Assembly: GCF_900176505.1 (NCBI RefSeq)
Contig: NZ_FWYB01000005.1
Span: forward strand, 124,001 to 188,000
Origin: Pedobacter nyackensis
GTDB taxonomy: Bacteria; Bacteroidota; Bacteroidia; Sphingobacteriales; Sphingobacteriaceae
DNA length: 64,000 nucleotides
Direction: 5' to 3'
Program-made: the position numbers and the translations under genes
The notes under the pieces: model-generated
What the model was told of the DNA's origin: nothing
Database searches by the model: none
What the model saw: the letters and a program-made list of their open reading frames with translations, nothing else
Part shown: positions 15,427 through 25,406 of the stretch, one piece after another
How positions within the stretch are numbered: the stretch's first letter is position 1
Layout: the number at the start of each line of letters is the position of its first letter

Positions 15427-15933
15427 TTATTTAATTACCAATTGACTGTTATCTACTTTTTTAGGTTTTAAGGCCTGTAGTACCATCATCAGTTTTTGAA
15501 GATTGGCTTTTTGAATCTCTCCTTTTAAAGTAACAACTCCATCAGAAACGGTTGCTGTAACAGTTGGAAAGTCTTTAGTCGCATCTTTAACCGCTGCGGT
15601 TAAGGCATCATCCGCAGCAACAACTACCGGAGCGGCTGTATTTACAGGAGTAACAGTTAGGTTGTTAACAACAGATTTTACACCTGGTATGGTAGCTGCA
15701 GCTCTATCTGCGGCTTGTTTGCCTGTTTCATCAGCAACGGATCCATTTAGCGTAGCAACGCCTTCGTTAACTGTTACCATAGCTCCGGAGGTAGCTGGAT
15801 TTGCCAATAGCGCTGTTTCAATGGCAGCCTTTAGGTCTGCATCTTTTGGTTTGCTTTTGCAACCCGTTAAGGCGGCCGTCATCACGGCGAATACCATTAA
15901 GGCAGCAATCATTCTGTTCATCGATTTTTTCAT
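15427..15933 (-). CDS. Lipoprotein with two BON domains
   Basis: The 168-residue protein has a lipoprotein signal with lipobox LTGC (Cys25). Two BON modules follow, at about residues 32-95 (ETALLANPATSGAMVTVNEG, ATLNGSVADETGK, ATIPGVKSVVNNL) and 107-168 (DALTAAVKDATKDFPTVTAT, VTLKGEIQKANLQ). BON proteins of the OsmY/DolP type bind phospholipid at the outer membrane and help keep the envelope intact. The codons are Ala/Val/Thr rich. The leader is unusual: the last 21 bases before the ATG and the first 6 coding bases are duplicated 140 bases upstream (see the repeat). Confidence 0.85.
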   Translation of the reverse strand: MKKSMNRMIAALMVFAVMTAALTGCKSKPKDADLKAAIETALLANPATSGAMVTVNEGVATLNGSVADETGKQAADRAAATIPGVKSVVNNLTVTPVNTAAPVVVAADDALTAAVKDATKDFPTVTATVSDGVVTLKGEIQKANLQKLMMVLQALKPKKVDNSQLVIK

Positions 15934-16094
15934 AGTTTGATTATTTGTTTTTTAAAGGTTATGAAGCTTGCAAAGCTTATTATTCATCAGATTCTTATTG
16001 CTTTGCTGGTATTCATGAGCTCGCAAGCTCGGTTCATGGTGTTTTGTAAGCGGCAAGCTTATGCAGGTTTCATAGTTTGATTATTTGTTTTTTA
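15928..16094. repeat. 27-base direct repeat duplicating the BON gene leader and start codon
   Basis: Bases 15928-15954 and 16068-16094 are identical over 27 positions, and similarity continues a few bases further (GGTT-ATG after two mismatches). Read on the minus strand, each copy is an A-rich leader followed by ATG AAA. The distal copy opens a 4-codon frame, ATG AAA CCT GCA TAA. The spacer holds three short hairpins: 15964-15978 (AAGCTT arms), 16017-16030 (GAGCT/AGCTC) and 16047-16061 (TAAGC/GCTTA), each with a GCA-type loop. Confidence 0.8.
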
Positions 16095-16246
16095 TTGGTT
16101 CATGTAACACATAATAGATTTATGACTGATTTTGTTTTTACTAATGCTAATTAAATGCTCCGTTACAAGTTGTCTACGATTGAATAAAACAAAGTTCACA
16201 CCATACTCATGTACGTAACTTGATAGGAGGTCCGGAAAAAAAGCAC
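16095..16246. other. Upstream region of the BON operon
   Basis: No gene is visible in this stretch. It must hold the promoter of the BON/SH3 transcript on the minus strand, but I find no full TAnnTTTG element with a spaced TTG. Short AT-rich tracts are the only feature. Confidence 0.4.
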
Positions 16247-16273
16247 AAAAAAAAGGATGTGCAACGCACATCC
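16247..16273 (-). terminator. Terminator of the RNA helicase gene
   Basis: On the minus strand the stem GGATGTGC/GCACATCC (complement of 16255-16262 and 16266-16273, 3-base loop) is followed by eight Ts (complement of 16247-16254). It lies about 110 bases downstream of the helicase stop. A reverse T run at 16275-16280 makes it usable in both directions. Confidence 0.8.
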
Positions 16274-16384
16274 CTTTTTTCTATCACTTCCTTGAGTTTC
16301 TTCCACTAAAAAATCAGTGTCTGAAAGAGGACATAGGAACAATTGCCTTCTTCAGGCATTTTTTTCAGTCCGAAGACAGATCAC

Positions 16385-17692
16385 TTATTTTTTACCCCAT
16401 CTCCTGTTTCCACCACTGCTAGGCGTTCTTTTCGCTCCGCTTAAATTAGGCTGACGATCAGCCGTCTTTTCTGTACGTGGCGGACGAGCGCCTCTTGAAG
16501 GTTTCGCTTTACCTTTAGATTTTGCAGCTGCAGCACCCGACATCAGGCTTTGCCAGCTCATCGCATATGGATGATCTTCCGATACCGGAATCTTTAATCC
16601 GATTAATTTTTCAATATCATCCAGGAATTCTTTTTCTTCAGGATCACAAAATGAAAATGCAGTACCACTTAATCCTGCGCGACCAGTACGACCGATACGG
16701 TGCACATAAGTTTCAGGGATATTTGGTAGTTCATAATTGATTACATGAGCCAGTTCATCCACATCAATACCACGTGCAGCGATATCTGTAGCAACCAAAA
16801 TACGTGTTGTTTTGGCTTTGAAATTCGTCAATGCTCTTTGTCTCGCATTTTGCGATTTATTTCCGTGAATGGCTTCTGCTCTTATGCCAACTTTAATCAG
16901 ATCTTTAACAATACGATCCGATCCATGTTTGGTCCGTGCGAATACCAATGCAGTTTCTATCGTTTTATCCTTTAGGATATGCAACAATAAACCTCTTTTA
17001 TCATTTTTCTCCACAAAGAAGATCTGCTGTTGTATTTTTTCAGCAGTAGATGATACCGGAGTAACCTCAACTTTAATTGGGTCGGTAAGAATGGTATTGG
17101 CCAAAATTTGTATTTCTTTAGGCATGGTAGCCGAGAAAAACAAAGTCTGACGCTTTGCAGGCAATTTGGCAATTACTTTCTTTACGTCATGGATAAAGCC
17201 CATGTCGAGCATTCTGTCTGCCTCATCCAATACAAAGATTTCGATATCTTTCAAGTTTACAAAGCCCTGGTTCATCAGGTCTAATAACCTGCCTGGGGTA
17301 GCCACAAGGATGTCTACACCTCTGTGTAAAGCATCAGTTTGTGCTTTTTGTCCAACACCACCAAAGATCACCAGATGTTTTAGGGGAAGGTTTTTGCCAT
17401 AAGCTTTAAAACTTTCCTCAATCTGTATGGCCAGCTCACGCGTTGGTGTTAATACCAATGCCTTAATGGCTTTATGTACCTTTGTATTGGTATGTGGTTT
17501 ACTTAATAACTGCAACATAGGGATGGCAAAAGCAGCCGTTTTCCCCGTTCCTGTTTGTGCGCAGCCTAATAAGTCCCTGCCTTGTAATATAGATGGAATG
17601 GATTGTTCTTGTATAGGGGTAGGTTGTGTATAACCTTCTGTTTGTAGCGCGTTTAAGATGGGCTCAATCAGATTTAATTCGTTGAATAACAA
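16385..17692 (-). CDS. rhlE: DEAD-box ATP-dependent RNA helicase, RhlE type
   Basis: The 435-residue protein shows the full DEAD-box set in order: Q motif GYTQPTPIQEQSIP, Walker A AQTGTGKTAAF, PTRELAIQ, GGVGQKAQ, ATPGRLLDL, DEADRMLDMGF, SATMP, the C-terminal ARTKHGSDRIV, ATDIAARGIDV and HRIGRTGRAG. The tail (about residues 375-435) is basic and rich in Ser, Gly, Arg and Lys, as in RhlE proteins that bind rRNA or mRNA structures. Known roles are ribosome maturation, RNA decay and cold response. It stands alone, divergent from parE, and ends at a clear terminator. The subfamily name is by similarity. Confidence 0.92.
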   Translation of the reverse strand: MLFNELNLIEPILNALQTEGYTQPTPIQEQSIPSILQGRDLLGCAQTGTGKTAAFAIPMLQLLSKPHTNTKVHKAIKALVLTPTRELAIQIEESFKAYGKNLPLKHLVIFGGVGQKAQTDALHRGVDILVATPGRLLDLMNQGFVNLKDIEIFVLDEADRMLDMGFIHDVKKVIAKLPAKRQTLFFSATMPKEIQILANTILTDPIKVEVTPVSSTAEKIQQQIFFVEKNDKRGLLLHILKDKTIETALVFARTKHGSDRIVKDLIKVGIRAEAIHGNKSQNARQRALTNFKAKTTRILVATDIAARGIDVDELAHVINYELPNIPETYVHRIGRTGRAGLSGTAFSFCDPEEKEFLDDIEKLIGLKIPVSEDHPYAMSWQSLMSGAAAAKSKGKAKPSRGARPPRTEKTADRQPNLSGAKRTPSSGGNRRWGKK

Positions 17693-17823
17693 TGTATTTG
17701 TATTTTAATGTAAAATATATAGAAACAAAAGAATATTGTTTTGCTGTAAAGGTACGCATAACTTTCGGCTTTTGCTTATTGGGGTAAATTCCGACTAAAA
17801 TGTGCATTTGTTGAAAAATATGG

Positions 17824-17853
17824 TTGTTTACCGGGCATATTCAACTAAATTTG
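17824..17853 (+). promoter_or_regulatory. parE promoter (-33 TTG, -7 TAAATTTG)
   Basis: TTG at 17824-17826 and TAAATTTG at 17846-17853 are 19 bases apart, an exact match to the Bacteroidota consensus. The start would be near 17860, leaving a leader of about 20 bases before the parE ATG at 17881. Confidence 0.78.
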
Positions 17854-17880
17854 TAATTTGTACTCTACTCAAAAATTATC

Positions 17881-19782
17881 ATGGCAGAACCGAATTATAA
17901 CGAAGATAGTATACGTTCCCTCGACTGGAAGGAACACATCAGATTACGTCCCGGTATGTATATTGGAAAACTGGGTGATGGATCAGCCCAGGATGACGGG
18001 ATTTATGTACTGCTTAAGGAGATCGTAGATAACTCTATTGATGAGTTTGTAATGGGCTCCGGTCGCACCATAGAAATCACGGTTTCTGATCAAAAGGTAA
18101 ATGTTCGTGATTATGGTCGTGGAATCCCTTTGGGTAAAGTAATTGATTGCGTTTCTAAAATAAATACCGGTGGTAAGTACGACAGTAAAGCCTTTCAGAA
18201 ATCTGTAGGTCTGAACGGGGTGGGTACCAAGGCCGTAAATGCATTGTCAACAAATTTTGTAGTGCAATCTTACCGCGATAACAAAACTAAAAAGGTTGAA
18301 TTTTCTAAAGGAGAGATCGTATTAGAAAATGATATCATAGATACCACACAACGGAATGGTACAGCCATTACTTTTTATCCTGATGAAACTATTTTCAGGA
18401 ATTATCATTATATCCCTGATTTTGTAGAGAGCATGATCTGGAACTATGTGTTCCTGAATGCAGGCCTAACTATGAATTTTAACGGACAGAAGTATTTTTC
18501 TGAAAGAGGATTGTACGATCTGTTGCATAAACATGCTGATGTAGAGAGCGTACGCTACCCGATTATTCATCTGGTCGGAAGTGATATTGAGATTGCCATG
18601 ACCCACGGTCAGCAATATGGCGAAGATTACCATTCTTTTGTTAATGGTCAGCATACTACTCAGGGAGGTACACACCAGGCCGCTTTCAGAGAAGCCGTTG
18701 TAAAGACCATCCGTGAGTTTTATAAAAAGGAGTATGATGCTTCAGATATCAGATCTTCCATCATAGCGGCGATTTCTATACGTGTACAAGAGCCGGTATT
18801 CGAATCGCAGACTAAAACCAAATTGGGTTCGCAAAATATGGGACCAGATGGTCCTTCTGTGCGGACTTTTATCAACGATTTTGTTAAGAAAGAGCTAGAT
18901 GATTACCTGCACAAACATTCTGATGTTGCGGATGCCCTATTAAAACGGATCCTGCAATCTGAACGTGAACGTAAGGATATTGCCGGTATTAAAAAGCTGG
19001 CCAACGACAGAGCCAAAAAAGCTTCGTTACACAATAAAAAACTAAGAGACTGTAAAGTACACTTCAACAGTACGCACGATAAACGTTATGAAACTACTTT
19101 GTTTATCACAGAGGGAGATTCAGCTTCTGGCTCTATCACCAAATCTAGAGATGTGGATTGTCAGGCCGTATTCAGTTTAAAAGGTAAGCCTTTAAATTGT
19201 TATGAGCTAACCAAAAAAGTGGTGTACGAAAATGAAGAATTTAACCTTTTGCAGCATGCTTTAAATATTGAAGACGGATTGGAGGGGTTGCATTATAATA
19301 ATATTGTAATTGCTACTGATGCCGATGTGGATGGAATGCACATCCGCTTGCTCATGATGACCTTCTTCCTGCAGTTCTTTCCGGATCTTGTTCGTTCAGG
19401 TCACGTTTATATTCTGCAAACCCCTTTATTCAGGGTTCGTAATAAAAAAGAGACCATTTATTGCTATAGCGATGATGAGCGTAAAAGAGCCATTGAGAAA
19501 TTAGGCAATAAGCCGGAGATTACACGATTTAAAGGTCTAGGTGAAATCTCTCCGGATGAGTTCGGATTGTTTATCGGTAAAGACATCAGGCTTGACCCTG
19601 TGATTCTCAAAGATCAAACCATTAAAAGTTTGCTGGAATATTATATGGGTAAAAATACACCCGACAGGCAACAGCACATCATCAGAAATCTGCGTGTGGA
19701 GAAGGACGAGATCGGGGCTGAAGAAATAATAGCTAAGCCTTCTGTTGATGAGGAAGTTGAGGGTTCTTTAGATGTGGCTTAA
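17881..19782 (+). CDS. parE: DNA topoisomerase IV subunit B
   Basis: The 633-residue GHKL-type ATPase subunit decatenates chromosomes with ParC. Visible are the N-terminal LRPGMYIG, the ATP-binding [19 protein letters not shown] and [14 protein letters not shown], the transducer [16 protein letters not shown], and the TOPRIM elements [10 protein letters not shown] and [12 protein letters not shown]. The C-terminus has the short [13 protein letters not shown] block. Length and the GTHQAAF segment fit ParE better than GyrB. parC lies 11 kb further on the same strand, supporting the topoisomerase IV assignment over gyrase. The promoter at 17824-17853 drives it alone. Confidence 0.93.
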   Translation: MAEPNYNEDSIRSLDWKEHIRLRPGMYIGKLGDGSAQDDGIYVLLKEIVDNSIDEFVMGSGRTIEITVSDQKVNVRDYGRGIPLGKVIDCVSKINTGGKYDSKAFQKSVGLNGVGTKAVNALSTNFVVQSYRDNKTKKVEFSKGEIVLENDIIDTTQRNGTAITFYPDETIFRNYHYIPDFVESMIWNYVFLNAGLTMNFNGQKYFSERGLYDLLHKHADVESVRYPIIHLVGSDIEIAMTHGQQYGEDYHSFVNGQHTTQGGTHQAAFREAVVKTIREFYKKEYDASDIRSSIIAAISIRVQEPVFESQTKTKLGSQNMGPDGPSVRTFINDFVKKELDDYLHKHSDVADALLKRILQSERERKDIAGIKKLANDRAKKASLHNKKLRDCKVHFNSTHDKRYETTLFITEGDSASGSITKSRDVDCQAVFSLKGKPLNCYELTKKVVYENEEFNLLQHALNIEDGLEGLHYNNIVIATDADVDGMHIRLLMMTFFLQFFPDLVRSGHVYILQTPLFRVRNKKETIYCYSDDERKRAIEKLGNKPEITRFKGLGEISPDEFGLFIGKDIRLDPVILKDQTIKSLLEYYMGKNTPDRQQHIIRNLRVEKDEIGAEEIIAKPSVDEEVEGSLDVA

Positions 19783-19906
19783 TATTTAATGTAATATATA
19801 GGAGATTTGTAAAATTTTTGATTTATACTTGTATTCTGATCGATCCCTTTTGATAGAATAACTTAATAAGTATTGTGGCCCTGGCTGCAGTGAATTAAAA
19901 AATTTT

Positions 19907-22021
19907 ATGCCCCTTAACGCAACAAAAAGGTCGCCTATACGCTATTATCTGATCGTATTTTTAATACTGATTTTATTTCTTTTTGCCTTTTTTTTATACC
20001 TGAGGTTCAATAAGATGAGCTCGCTTAGGCAAAATGCGGTTGAACTGGTAAAACCGAAAGAAGATTATTCCAAAATAGATAGTTGTATCTATACCCTATA
20101 TCAGGCCGAGAATAATTCCCGATTATATGCAGTAACAGCTGATCGGGAGTATATAAAAAAGTTCTCTTCACAAATACGGAAAGTTTCTACGCTTTTAACT
20201 GAGTTGAATTTTGATGTCGATGAAAGTGGAAATAATGTTGACTTAGTAAGACTCTTAAAACAAAAAAAACTAAAAACAGAAAGTTATTTAAAACTGCGAA
20301 AGCTTACTGATAGTCTGGTGATCGGATTTTCTCAATTGGGCCTCGTTGAAAGATCGGCAGAGGCGAAGATTGAACTGCCGGTTGCAAAGAAAGAATTTAG
20401 GACTGTTACCAGTTTTGATACCATAAAACATCAGCCAACCCCAAGCAGGAAGTTTTTCGGGCGACTTGCAGAGGCCTTTTCAGGTAAAAAGAAGCTAGAC
20501 ACTTCCCTCACCATTATTAAAACGCAGAAAAATATTGTTGTAAATCAAGATGTAAGGAGTTTTAATAAACAACAGCTTAAGAAAATTGAGGATTATTATA
20601 AGCAGCTTTATGCAAACGCCAACAAGTTAAAGAGTGACGAAAAGGCTATTTTATTGCTAAATGGCAAGCTGGTAGCAGAAATCATTCAGGTATTGCAGAC
20701 TTTTAAAAATGAGGAAATTGCGTATTATGCCGAATCCAGGGCTTTATTAGGTGATGAGCTGATTGCCGATATCAAAGCGATTGATTTGATCACCATGATT
20801 AATGTACTCCTATTGGTGAGTCTGGTCCTCATTATCCTTTTCAACATCACCAAGCTATACAAGAATGAAAAGGTACTGATCATGCTGGGTAAACGTGCCT
20901 CGCAGGATTCACACTCAAAAAGCCGCTTCCTGGCTAATATGAGTCATGAAATACGCACGCCTCTAAATTCGGTAGTGGGCTTTTCTGAACAGCTGAGCAA
21001 AAGCAATCTCACGGAAGAACAAAATAATCAGGTGGAAGCCATTCGTAATTCATCAGAAATGCTGCTTGCCCTTGTTAATGAGATTCTCGATTTCTCTAAG
21101 TACGAAGTTGGGAAGATTAATTTTGAGAACGAACCCTTCCTGCCAGAAGCGGAGGTCATGGAAGTGTTTAACAGCATGAATGTACTGGCTGTTAATAAAA
21201 ATCTTATTCTTGAAAATAAGGTGTCTTTGGAAAAGGGAATTTGCTTGCTGGGGGATCGTTTACGCTTAAAACAGTTGCTGATGAATTTACTGACCAATGC
21301 CATTAAGTTTACTGCAAGCGGTAAAGTAACTTTAAGTGTGCATCTGGTTCTTCATGGTAAGAAGCATGGCTCGTTGAAAGTTCAGATTGAAGATACAGGT
21401 ATTGGTATTGCTCCTGAAGATCTGGAGTTTATTTTTGATGAGTTTGCGCAGGTGTATTCTACCACCAAACAAGGAACCGGTTTAGGCCTGGCTATTTGTA
21501 AAAAGATAGTGGAGTTGCAAGGTGGCAAAATCGATGTAACCAGTGCCATTGGAAAGGGCTCGGTATTTAGTTTTGAAATTCCCTATGAGATTACAAAAAT
21601 TAAGGAGGAACCAGTCAAAATGCTGGTTGAAGCAACACGACCGGGTAAGCTAACCGGAAAGCTCATTTTACTGGTCGACGATAATAAAATGAATGTGCTC
21701 CTTGCTCAAACGGTATTGAAAAAATGGAAGATGGGATTTGATTGTGCTTATGATGGTAAAGAGGCATTGGAACTCTTTAAAAAGAATGATTACGATCTCA
21801 TCCTGACCGATATTCAAATGCCTGTAATGGGCGGAGTGGAGCTTACCCACGAGGTAAGGTACAATGGCGATTTTGCCAAATCAAGAATTCCTATTCTAGG
21901 AATAACTGCCCATGTGTTGCAGGAAGACCGGGAAGCTTATTTAAAAGCCGGAATGAATGATCTGGTATTGAAACCTTTTCTGGAACAGGAGCTGATTGAT
22001 AAAATTACCAAATATATTTAA
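19907..22021 (+). CDS. Hybrid sensor histidine kinase with C-terminal receiver
   Basis: The 704-residue protein has a membrane helix near residues 15-33, a mostly helical sensor region to about 290, a second helix near 294-315 (MINVLLLVSLVLIILFN), then HisKA with SRFLANMSHEIRTPLN (His347), HATPase_c with N box MNLLTNAIKFT, G1 DTGIGI, F box and G2 GTGLGLAI, and a receiver domain over about 590-704 with the phospho-acceptor Asp635 (LILTDIQMP). The signal is unknown. No output regulator is adjacent, so phosphate must pass to a distant HPt or regulator. It is convergent with the yihY gene, with no gap (stop codons meet). Confidence 0.92.
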   Translation: MPLNATKRSPIRYYLIVFLILILFLFAFFLYLRFNKMSSLRQNAVELVKPKEDYSKIDSCIYTLYQAENNSRLYAVTADREYIKKFSSQIRKVSTLLTELNFDVDESGNNVDLVRLLKQKKLKTESYLKLRKLTDSLVIGFSQLGLVERSAEAKIELPVAKKEFRTVTSFDTIKHQPTPSRKFFGRLAEAFSGKKKLDTSLTIIKTQKNIVVNQDVRSFNKQQLKKIEDYYKQLYANANKLKSDEKAILLLNGKLVAEIIQVLQTFKNEEIAYYAESRALLGDELIADIKAIDLITMINVLLLVSLVLIILFNITKLYKNEKVLIMLGKRASQDSHSKSRFLANMSHEIRTPLNSVVGFSEQLSKSNLTEEQNNQVEAIRNSSEMLLALVNEILDFSKYEVGKINFENEPFLPEAEVMEVFNSMNVLAVNKNLILENKVSLEKGICLLGDRLRLKQLLMNLLTNAIKFTASGKVTLSVHLVLHGKKHGSLKVQIEDTGIGIAPEDLEFIFDEFAQVYSTTKQGTGLGLAICKKIVELQGGKIDVTSAIGKGSVFSFEIPYEITKIKEEPVKMLVEATRPGKLTGKLILLVDDNKMNVLLAQTVLKKWKMGFDCAYDGKEALELFKKNDYDLILTDIQMPVMGGVELTHEVRYNGDFAKSRIPILGITAHVLQEDREAYLKAGMNDLVLKPFLEQELIDKITKYI

Positions 22022-23050
22022 CTACTCTATTTTGGTGTCTTCCGGATGCTGTGGTGGCAATACGGCAACCTCTTTCTCTACCACTACAATTTTTGTATGT
22101 ACGGCGTATTTACTCGGTTTAATTCCCTTGGCATAGCGTTCGGCATAGGCCTGGGTAAACTCAGCACCAAAATATAAAATGATAGCAGTGTAATAAACCC
22201 ATAAAAGAATCACGATCAATGAGCTGGCGGCACCAAATGCAGAACCCGGGTTCCCTTTTACAATATAAATGCCGATGATGTATTTACCTAAGCTAAACAG
22301 TAATGCGGTAAATAATGCACCCAAGATCGCCGGTTTCCATTTCAGTACTACATCAGGTAATACCTTGAAAATAATCGTAAACACAGCCGTTACTGCTGCC
22401 AGTGTTATGGCATTGTTCAATATGGTAATGAGCAAAGTAGTCGTATTATCAATAACAGGTAAGTATTCCGCAATTTTGCTTGAGGAGAGTAAGTAGCCTA
22501 GCTTATCGCCGATGGCTACTACAATACTGTTAATCACCAGTGAGACCAGTAATAGGAAGCCTAAAGATACAATCAGGGAGAAGGAGAGTAGCCTGTTAAT
22601 AAGTAGCTTTTTCCATCCTTTTTTAGGGACTGCTTTTACCTTCCAGATCAGGTTGATGCTGTCTTGAATCTCTATGAAAATAGCCGTGGCACCAATAACT
22701 AAAGTTACGATACCTATAATCAGGCCAGCCGTACTTTTCCCTGTTGTATTGGCATTGGTTACGAATGTCTGCAATTGAGCTGCCGCATCGTCGCCCACCA
22801 AATCACGAATTTCAGAGAACAGCTCCTCGCTAGGGTTGATGCCCGTGCCACCCGAAACTGGGGAGCTTCCCAAAAATAAACTGGCTGCTGAAATTACAAT
22901 GATGATAAGCGGTGTGAGTGAAAATATGGTGTAATAGGCGAGTGCCGCACTAAGCTTCATTACTCTGTCTTCCATAAAGCCTTTTCCTGCCGCTATAAAC
23001 AAATGGGCAGTTGCTTTTACAAAGTGCTTAGCTTTTTTAAAAAATGTCAT
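22022..23050 (-). CDS. YihY/BrkB-family inner-membrane protein
   Basis: The 342-residue protein has about six hydrophobic helices and the family signatures KLSAALAYYTIFSLTPL near residue 29 and FGAASSLIVILLWVYYTAIILYFGAEFTQAY near residue 280. A charged C-terminal tail (KIVVVEKEVAVLPPQHPEDTK) extends into the cytoplasm. The family was once misnamed RNase BN; its function is not established, though members affect envelope homeostasis. The start lies one base after the tamA-like gene's stop, so it is the last gene of the tamB-tamA-yihY transcript, which hints at an envelope-lipid role. Confidence 0.88.
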   Translation of the reverse strand: MTFFKKAKHFVKATAHLFIAAGKGFMEDRVMKLSAALAYYTIFSLTPLIIIVISAASLFLGSSPVSGGTGINPSEELFSEIRDLVGDDAAAQLQTFVTNANTTGKSTAGLIIGIVTLVIGATAIFIEIQDSINLIWKVKAVPKKGWKKLLINRLLSFSLIVSLGFLLLVSLVINSIVVAIGDKLGYLLSSSKIAEYLPVIDNTTTLLITILNNAITLAAVTAVFTIIFKVLPDVVLKWKPAILGALFTALLFSLGKYIIGIYIVKGNPGSAFGAASSLIVILLWVYYTAIILYFGAEFTQAYAERYAKGIKPSKYAVHTKIVVVEKEVAVLPPQHPEDTKIE

Positions 23051-23051
23051 A

Positions 23052-25406
23052 TTAAAAAGGATATCCTATGCCAATGTTATAAATTAAATTCTCTTTGCGC
23101 CATGTGCTGCTGCCAAAGTCGACCTCGTTAAGTACCCAGCGATTTCCTTCAGGCAGGAAAGGTTTGCGGACAGGGAAGGCTACATCCAGGCGAATAACAA
23201 AAATGGTGGCATCCAGTCGTAAGCCTGCTCCGGTACCTACGGCAAGTTCTTTTAGCGCATCTTTAAATTCGAAGCCGGATCCCGGACGACCTTCAATAGC
23301 TGGTGTGTCTCCGATCGCCGGAGTTCCTTCATCTTCTTTTCTAAGCCATACATTCCCGGCGTCGATAAATAAAGCACCATAGACAATACTAAATAGCTTA
23401 AACCTAAGTTCCGTATTTAGCATGGCTTTAATATCTCCACTTTGGTCGGTATAGCTGGAAGTCTGTCCCGGATCTAAAAAGTTTTTGTAATAATAGGTTC
23501 CGGGTCCTAATGAACGAGCTGCAAATGCACGTATGTCGTTGGTTCCTCCGGCAAAAAACTGGCGCACGAAAGGGAGTGAGGTGCTGTTTCCGTAGGCATA
23601 ACCATATCCAAGGTTTAAGCGGCTGGCCCAGGTTATGTTTTTGTTGATTTTGAAATAATCTCTGAGGTCGGCCTCAACACGAACAAACTGATTAATCGGG
23701 ATGCCGAATATAGATTTCTTACCTTCATTGTTTCTTGAGGCAAACATCCCCCATACATTTCCACCGGTTTCTAAACTTCCATTAAAATAGATGTTGTTAC
23801 GCTGCGATTCATTCATTTGATCGCTATAAGTGAAATTGTAATTGCTGCCAATGATGAATTGTTTTTCCAGGTTTTTTTGTAAACCGGGATTTTCAGCGAA
23901 TAACGTGTCTTTACTCGATGCCGTAATTTTAGAGGTTACATAGTTAATGGAAACCGGGTTAAAAGTATGTTCTTTATATTGGCTCTCTTTCCAGTTGTAA
24001 CCAAACTCTGTTTTAATAGAGTTCAGGTTGTAAGACGAACCTCTGCTTAGTATCTGATAGGATAGGGAAGCGAGAGTTTTAGGAATGAAGTTATTGGTGC
24101 TGTTTACCCCTCTAAAAGGAGTTATGAACCTTGGGAAACTTAGTTTAGATTCCGCTGTAAACGAGTAGGAATTTAATCCTTTTGCAACACCACTCACCTG
24201 GGTCTCAAAGCCGCCACTTACACTTACATCCAACTGCTCTGCACCCCTGAACAAATTTCTGGTAGTTTGAGTAAGCTTCACCTCAGAACCTACAAAGTTG
24301 TTTGATTTACTGGTCCCGGTAACTGAAAAAGATAAGGAGTTTTTCTTTAATGGAGTCAGGTAGATGTTCAGGTCGAGTTGATTGTTTTTAAAGCTGTCCA
24401 GGGGCAGGAACTCTGCTTTTACAGCCTGGAAAGCGCCGATGTTAACCATTCGGTTCAACGATTGGTTATGATCTCTTCTGTTGTAAAACTCATCCTTTTT
24501 AAAGAATACCAAACGATCAAATAACCCCGGTTTAAAGGTTTTTCTGGTGTCGTAAATATTGAAATCCTTGTATACTTCCGGAGTTGATTTTCTTAAAGCA
24601 CTATCTCTTCTCAGACTATAGTTGGGGTAGATGTTGATATTATTGATGGTATAAGGTTTTAAACCTGCATCCGGAGCAATATCTTTCACTTTTAGTCTGA
24701 TGTCTACCTGGTTTTGCCCAGCGGTACTGTCTACCTGTAAAATCAGGTAATCCGGACTGAAATAGAAATATCCTCTCTCTTTTAAATCATTGTCAATGCG
24801 GATACGTTCATTTTTAAAGGTCTCCAGGTCGTAATTGTTTCCAACCTGTAATAAGGTTTTATCCTTGGTCTGGTTTATTACAGCAGCAACACCTACGCTA
24901 TCGGGAGGGAAGGCTACGCTTTTTATTTTATAACGATTGCCTGTGTAAACGTTGTATACGGCTTTACCTTTTTTACCTTTAATTACGGTGTCTCCGGTTA
25001 CTTCAGCTTGTAAATAGCCTTGGGTAAGCATATAGCTTTTCAATACAGCACGGTTGTACGGTATTTTAACTTCACTTAAAAGCACTGGTGGTTCCCCAAT
25101 TTTGCGCAACCAGTTGCGTAGGCCTCCCTTTGGTTTTTTAGGTTCGCCGGCAAGATTGTAAAGGCCCAGCTTAAATTTAATGCCGAGTAAAGATTTATTT
25201 GGCCTCGGTCTGGTACTACTTTCCAGTCCGTCTTTTACCTCTTTCTGGCCGTCTATTTTCATTTTAGAATCCGGGTTGATTTTTATTTCTGCACCGGTAT
25301 ATAAAAACTGGCCTGGCTTTAAGCTTTTTGTTGTGCTGCAAGCTCCCCAAATTAAGCAGGTGAATATAATTAAGCCGGATCTAGTTAGTTTTTTCATCTT
25401 TCTCAC
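23052..25406 (-). CDS. tamA: TamA/BamA-like outer-membrane protein (surface antigen, Omp85 superfamily)
   Basis: The 784-residue protein has a lipoprotein-like signal (LIIFTCLIWGACS, Cys23), unusual for a TamA but common in Bacteroidota relatives. Residues 40-370 hold POTRA-like repeats (SVAFPPDSVGVAAVINQ, RGYFYFSPDYL), and the C-terminal ~400 residues form the 16-strand Omp85 barrel with the RFFAGGTNDIRAFAARSLGPG loop-6 signature and closing IYNIGIGYPF. Known role: with TamB it helps insert or transport lipids and proteins at the outer membrane. Its start overlaps the tamB end by 26 bases; yihY follows by one base. The symbol is by analogy. Confidence 0.88.
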   Translation of the reverse strand: MRKMKKLTRSGLIIFTCLIWGACSTTKSLKPGQFLYTGAEIKINPDSKMKIDGQKEVKDGLESSTRPRPNKSLLGIKFKLGLYNLAGEPKKPKGGLRNWLRKIGEPPVLLSEVKIPYNRAVLKSYMLTQGYLQAEVTGDTVIKGKKGKAVYNVYTGNRYKIKSVAFPPDSVGVAAVINQTKDKTLLQVGNNYDLETFKNERIRIDNDLKERGYFYFSPDYLILQVDSTAGQNQVDIRLKVKDIAPDAGLKPYTINNINIYPNYSLRRDSALRKSTPEVYKDFNIYDTRKTFKPGLFDRLVFFKKDEFYNRRDHNQSLNRMVNIGAFQAVKAEFLPLDSFKNNQLDLNIYLTPLKKNSLSFSVTGTSKSNNFVGSEVKLTQTTRNLFRGAEQLDVSVSGGFETQVSGVAKGLNSYSFTAESKLSFPRFITPFRGVNSTNNFIPKTLASLSYQILSRGSSYNLNSIKTEFGYNWKESQYKEHTFNPVSINYVTSKITASSKDTLFAENPGLQKNLEKQFIIGSNYNFTYSDQMNESQRNNIYFNGSLETGGNVWGMFASRNNEGKKSIFGIPINQFVRVEADLRDYFKINKNITWASRLNLGYGYAYGNSTSLPFVRQFFAGGTNDIRAFAARSLGPGTYYYKNFLDPGQTSSYTDQSGDIKAMLNTELRFKLFSIVYGALFIDAGNVWLRKEDEGTPAIGDTPAIEGRPGSGFEFKDALKELAVGTGAGLRLDATIFVIRLDVAFPVRKPFLPEGNRWVLNEVDFGSSTWRKENLIYNIGIGYPF

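Noticed and set aside
16347..16372. Small hairpin with T run (TGCC/GGCA) after the RNA helicase gene
   Set aside because: The stem is only about 5 bp and the T run is on the wrong strand for the helicase; the hairpin at 16247-16273 is stronger.
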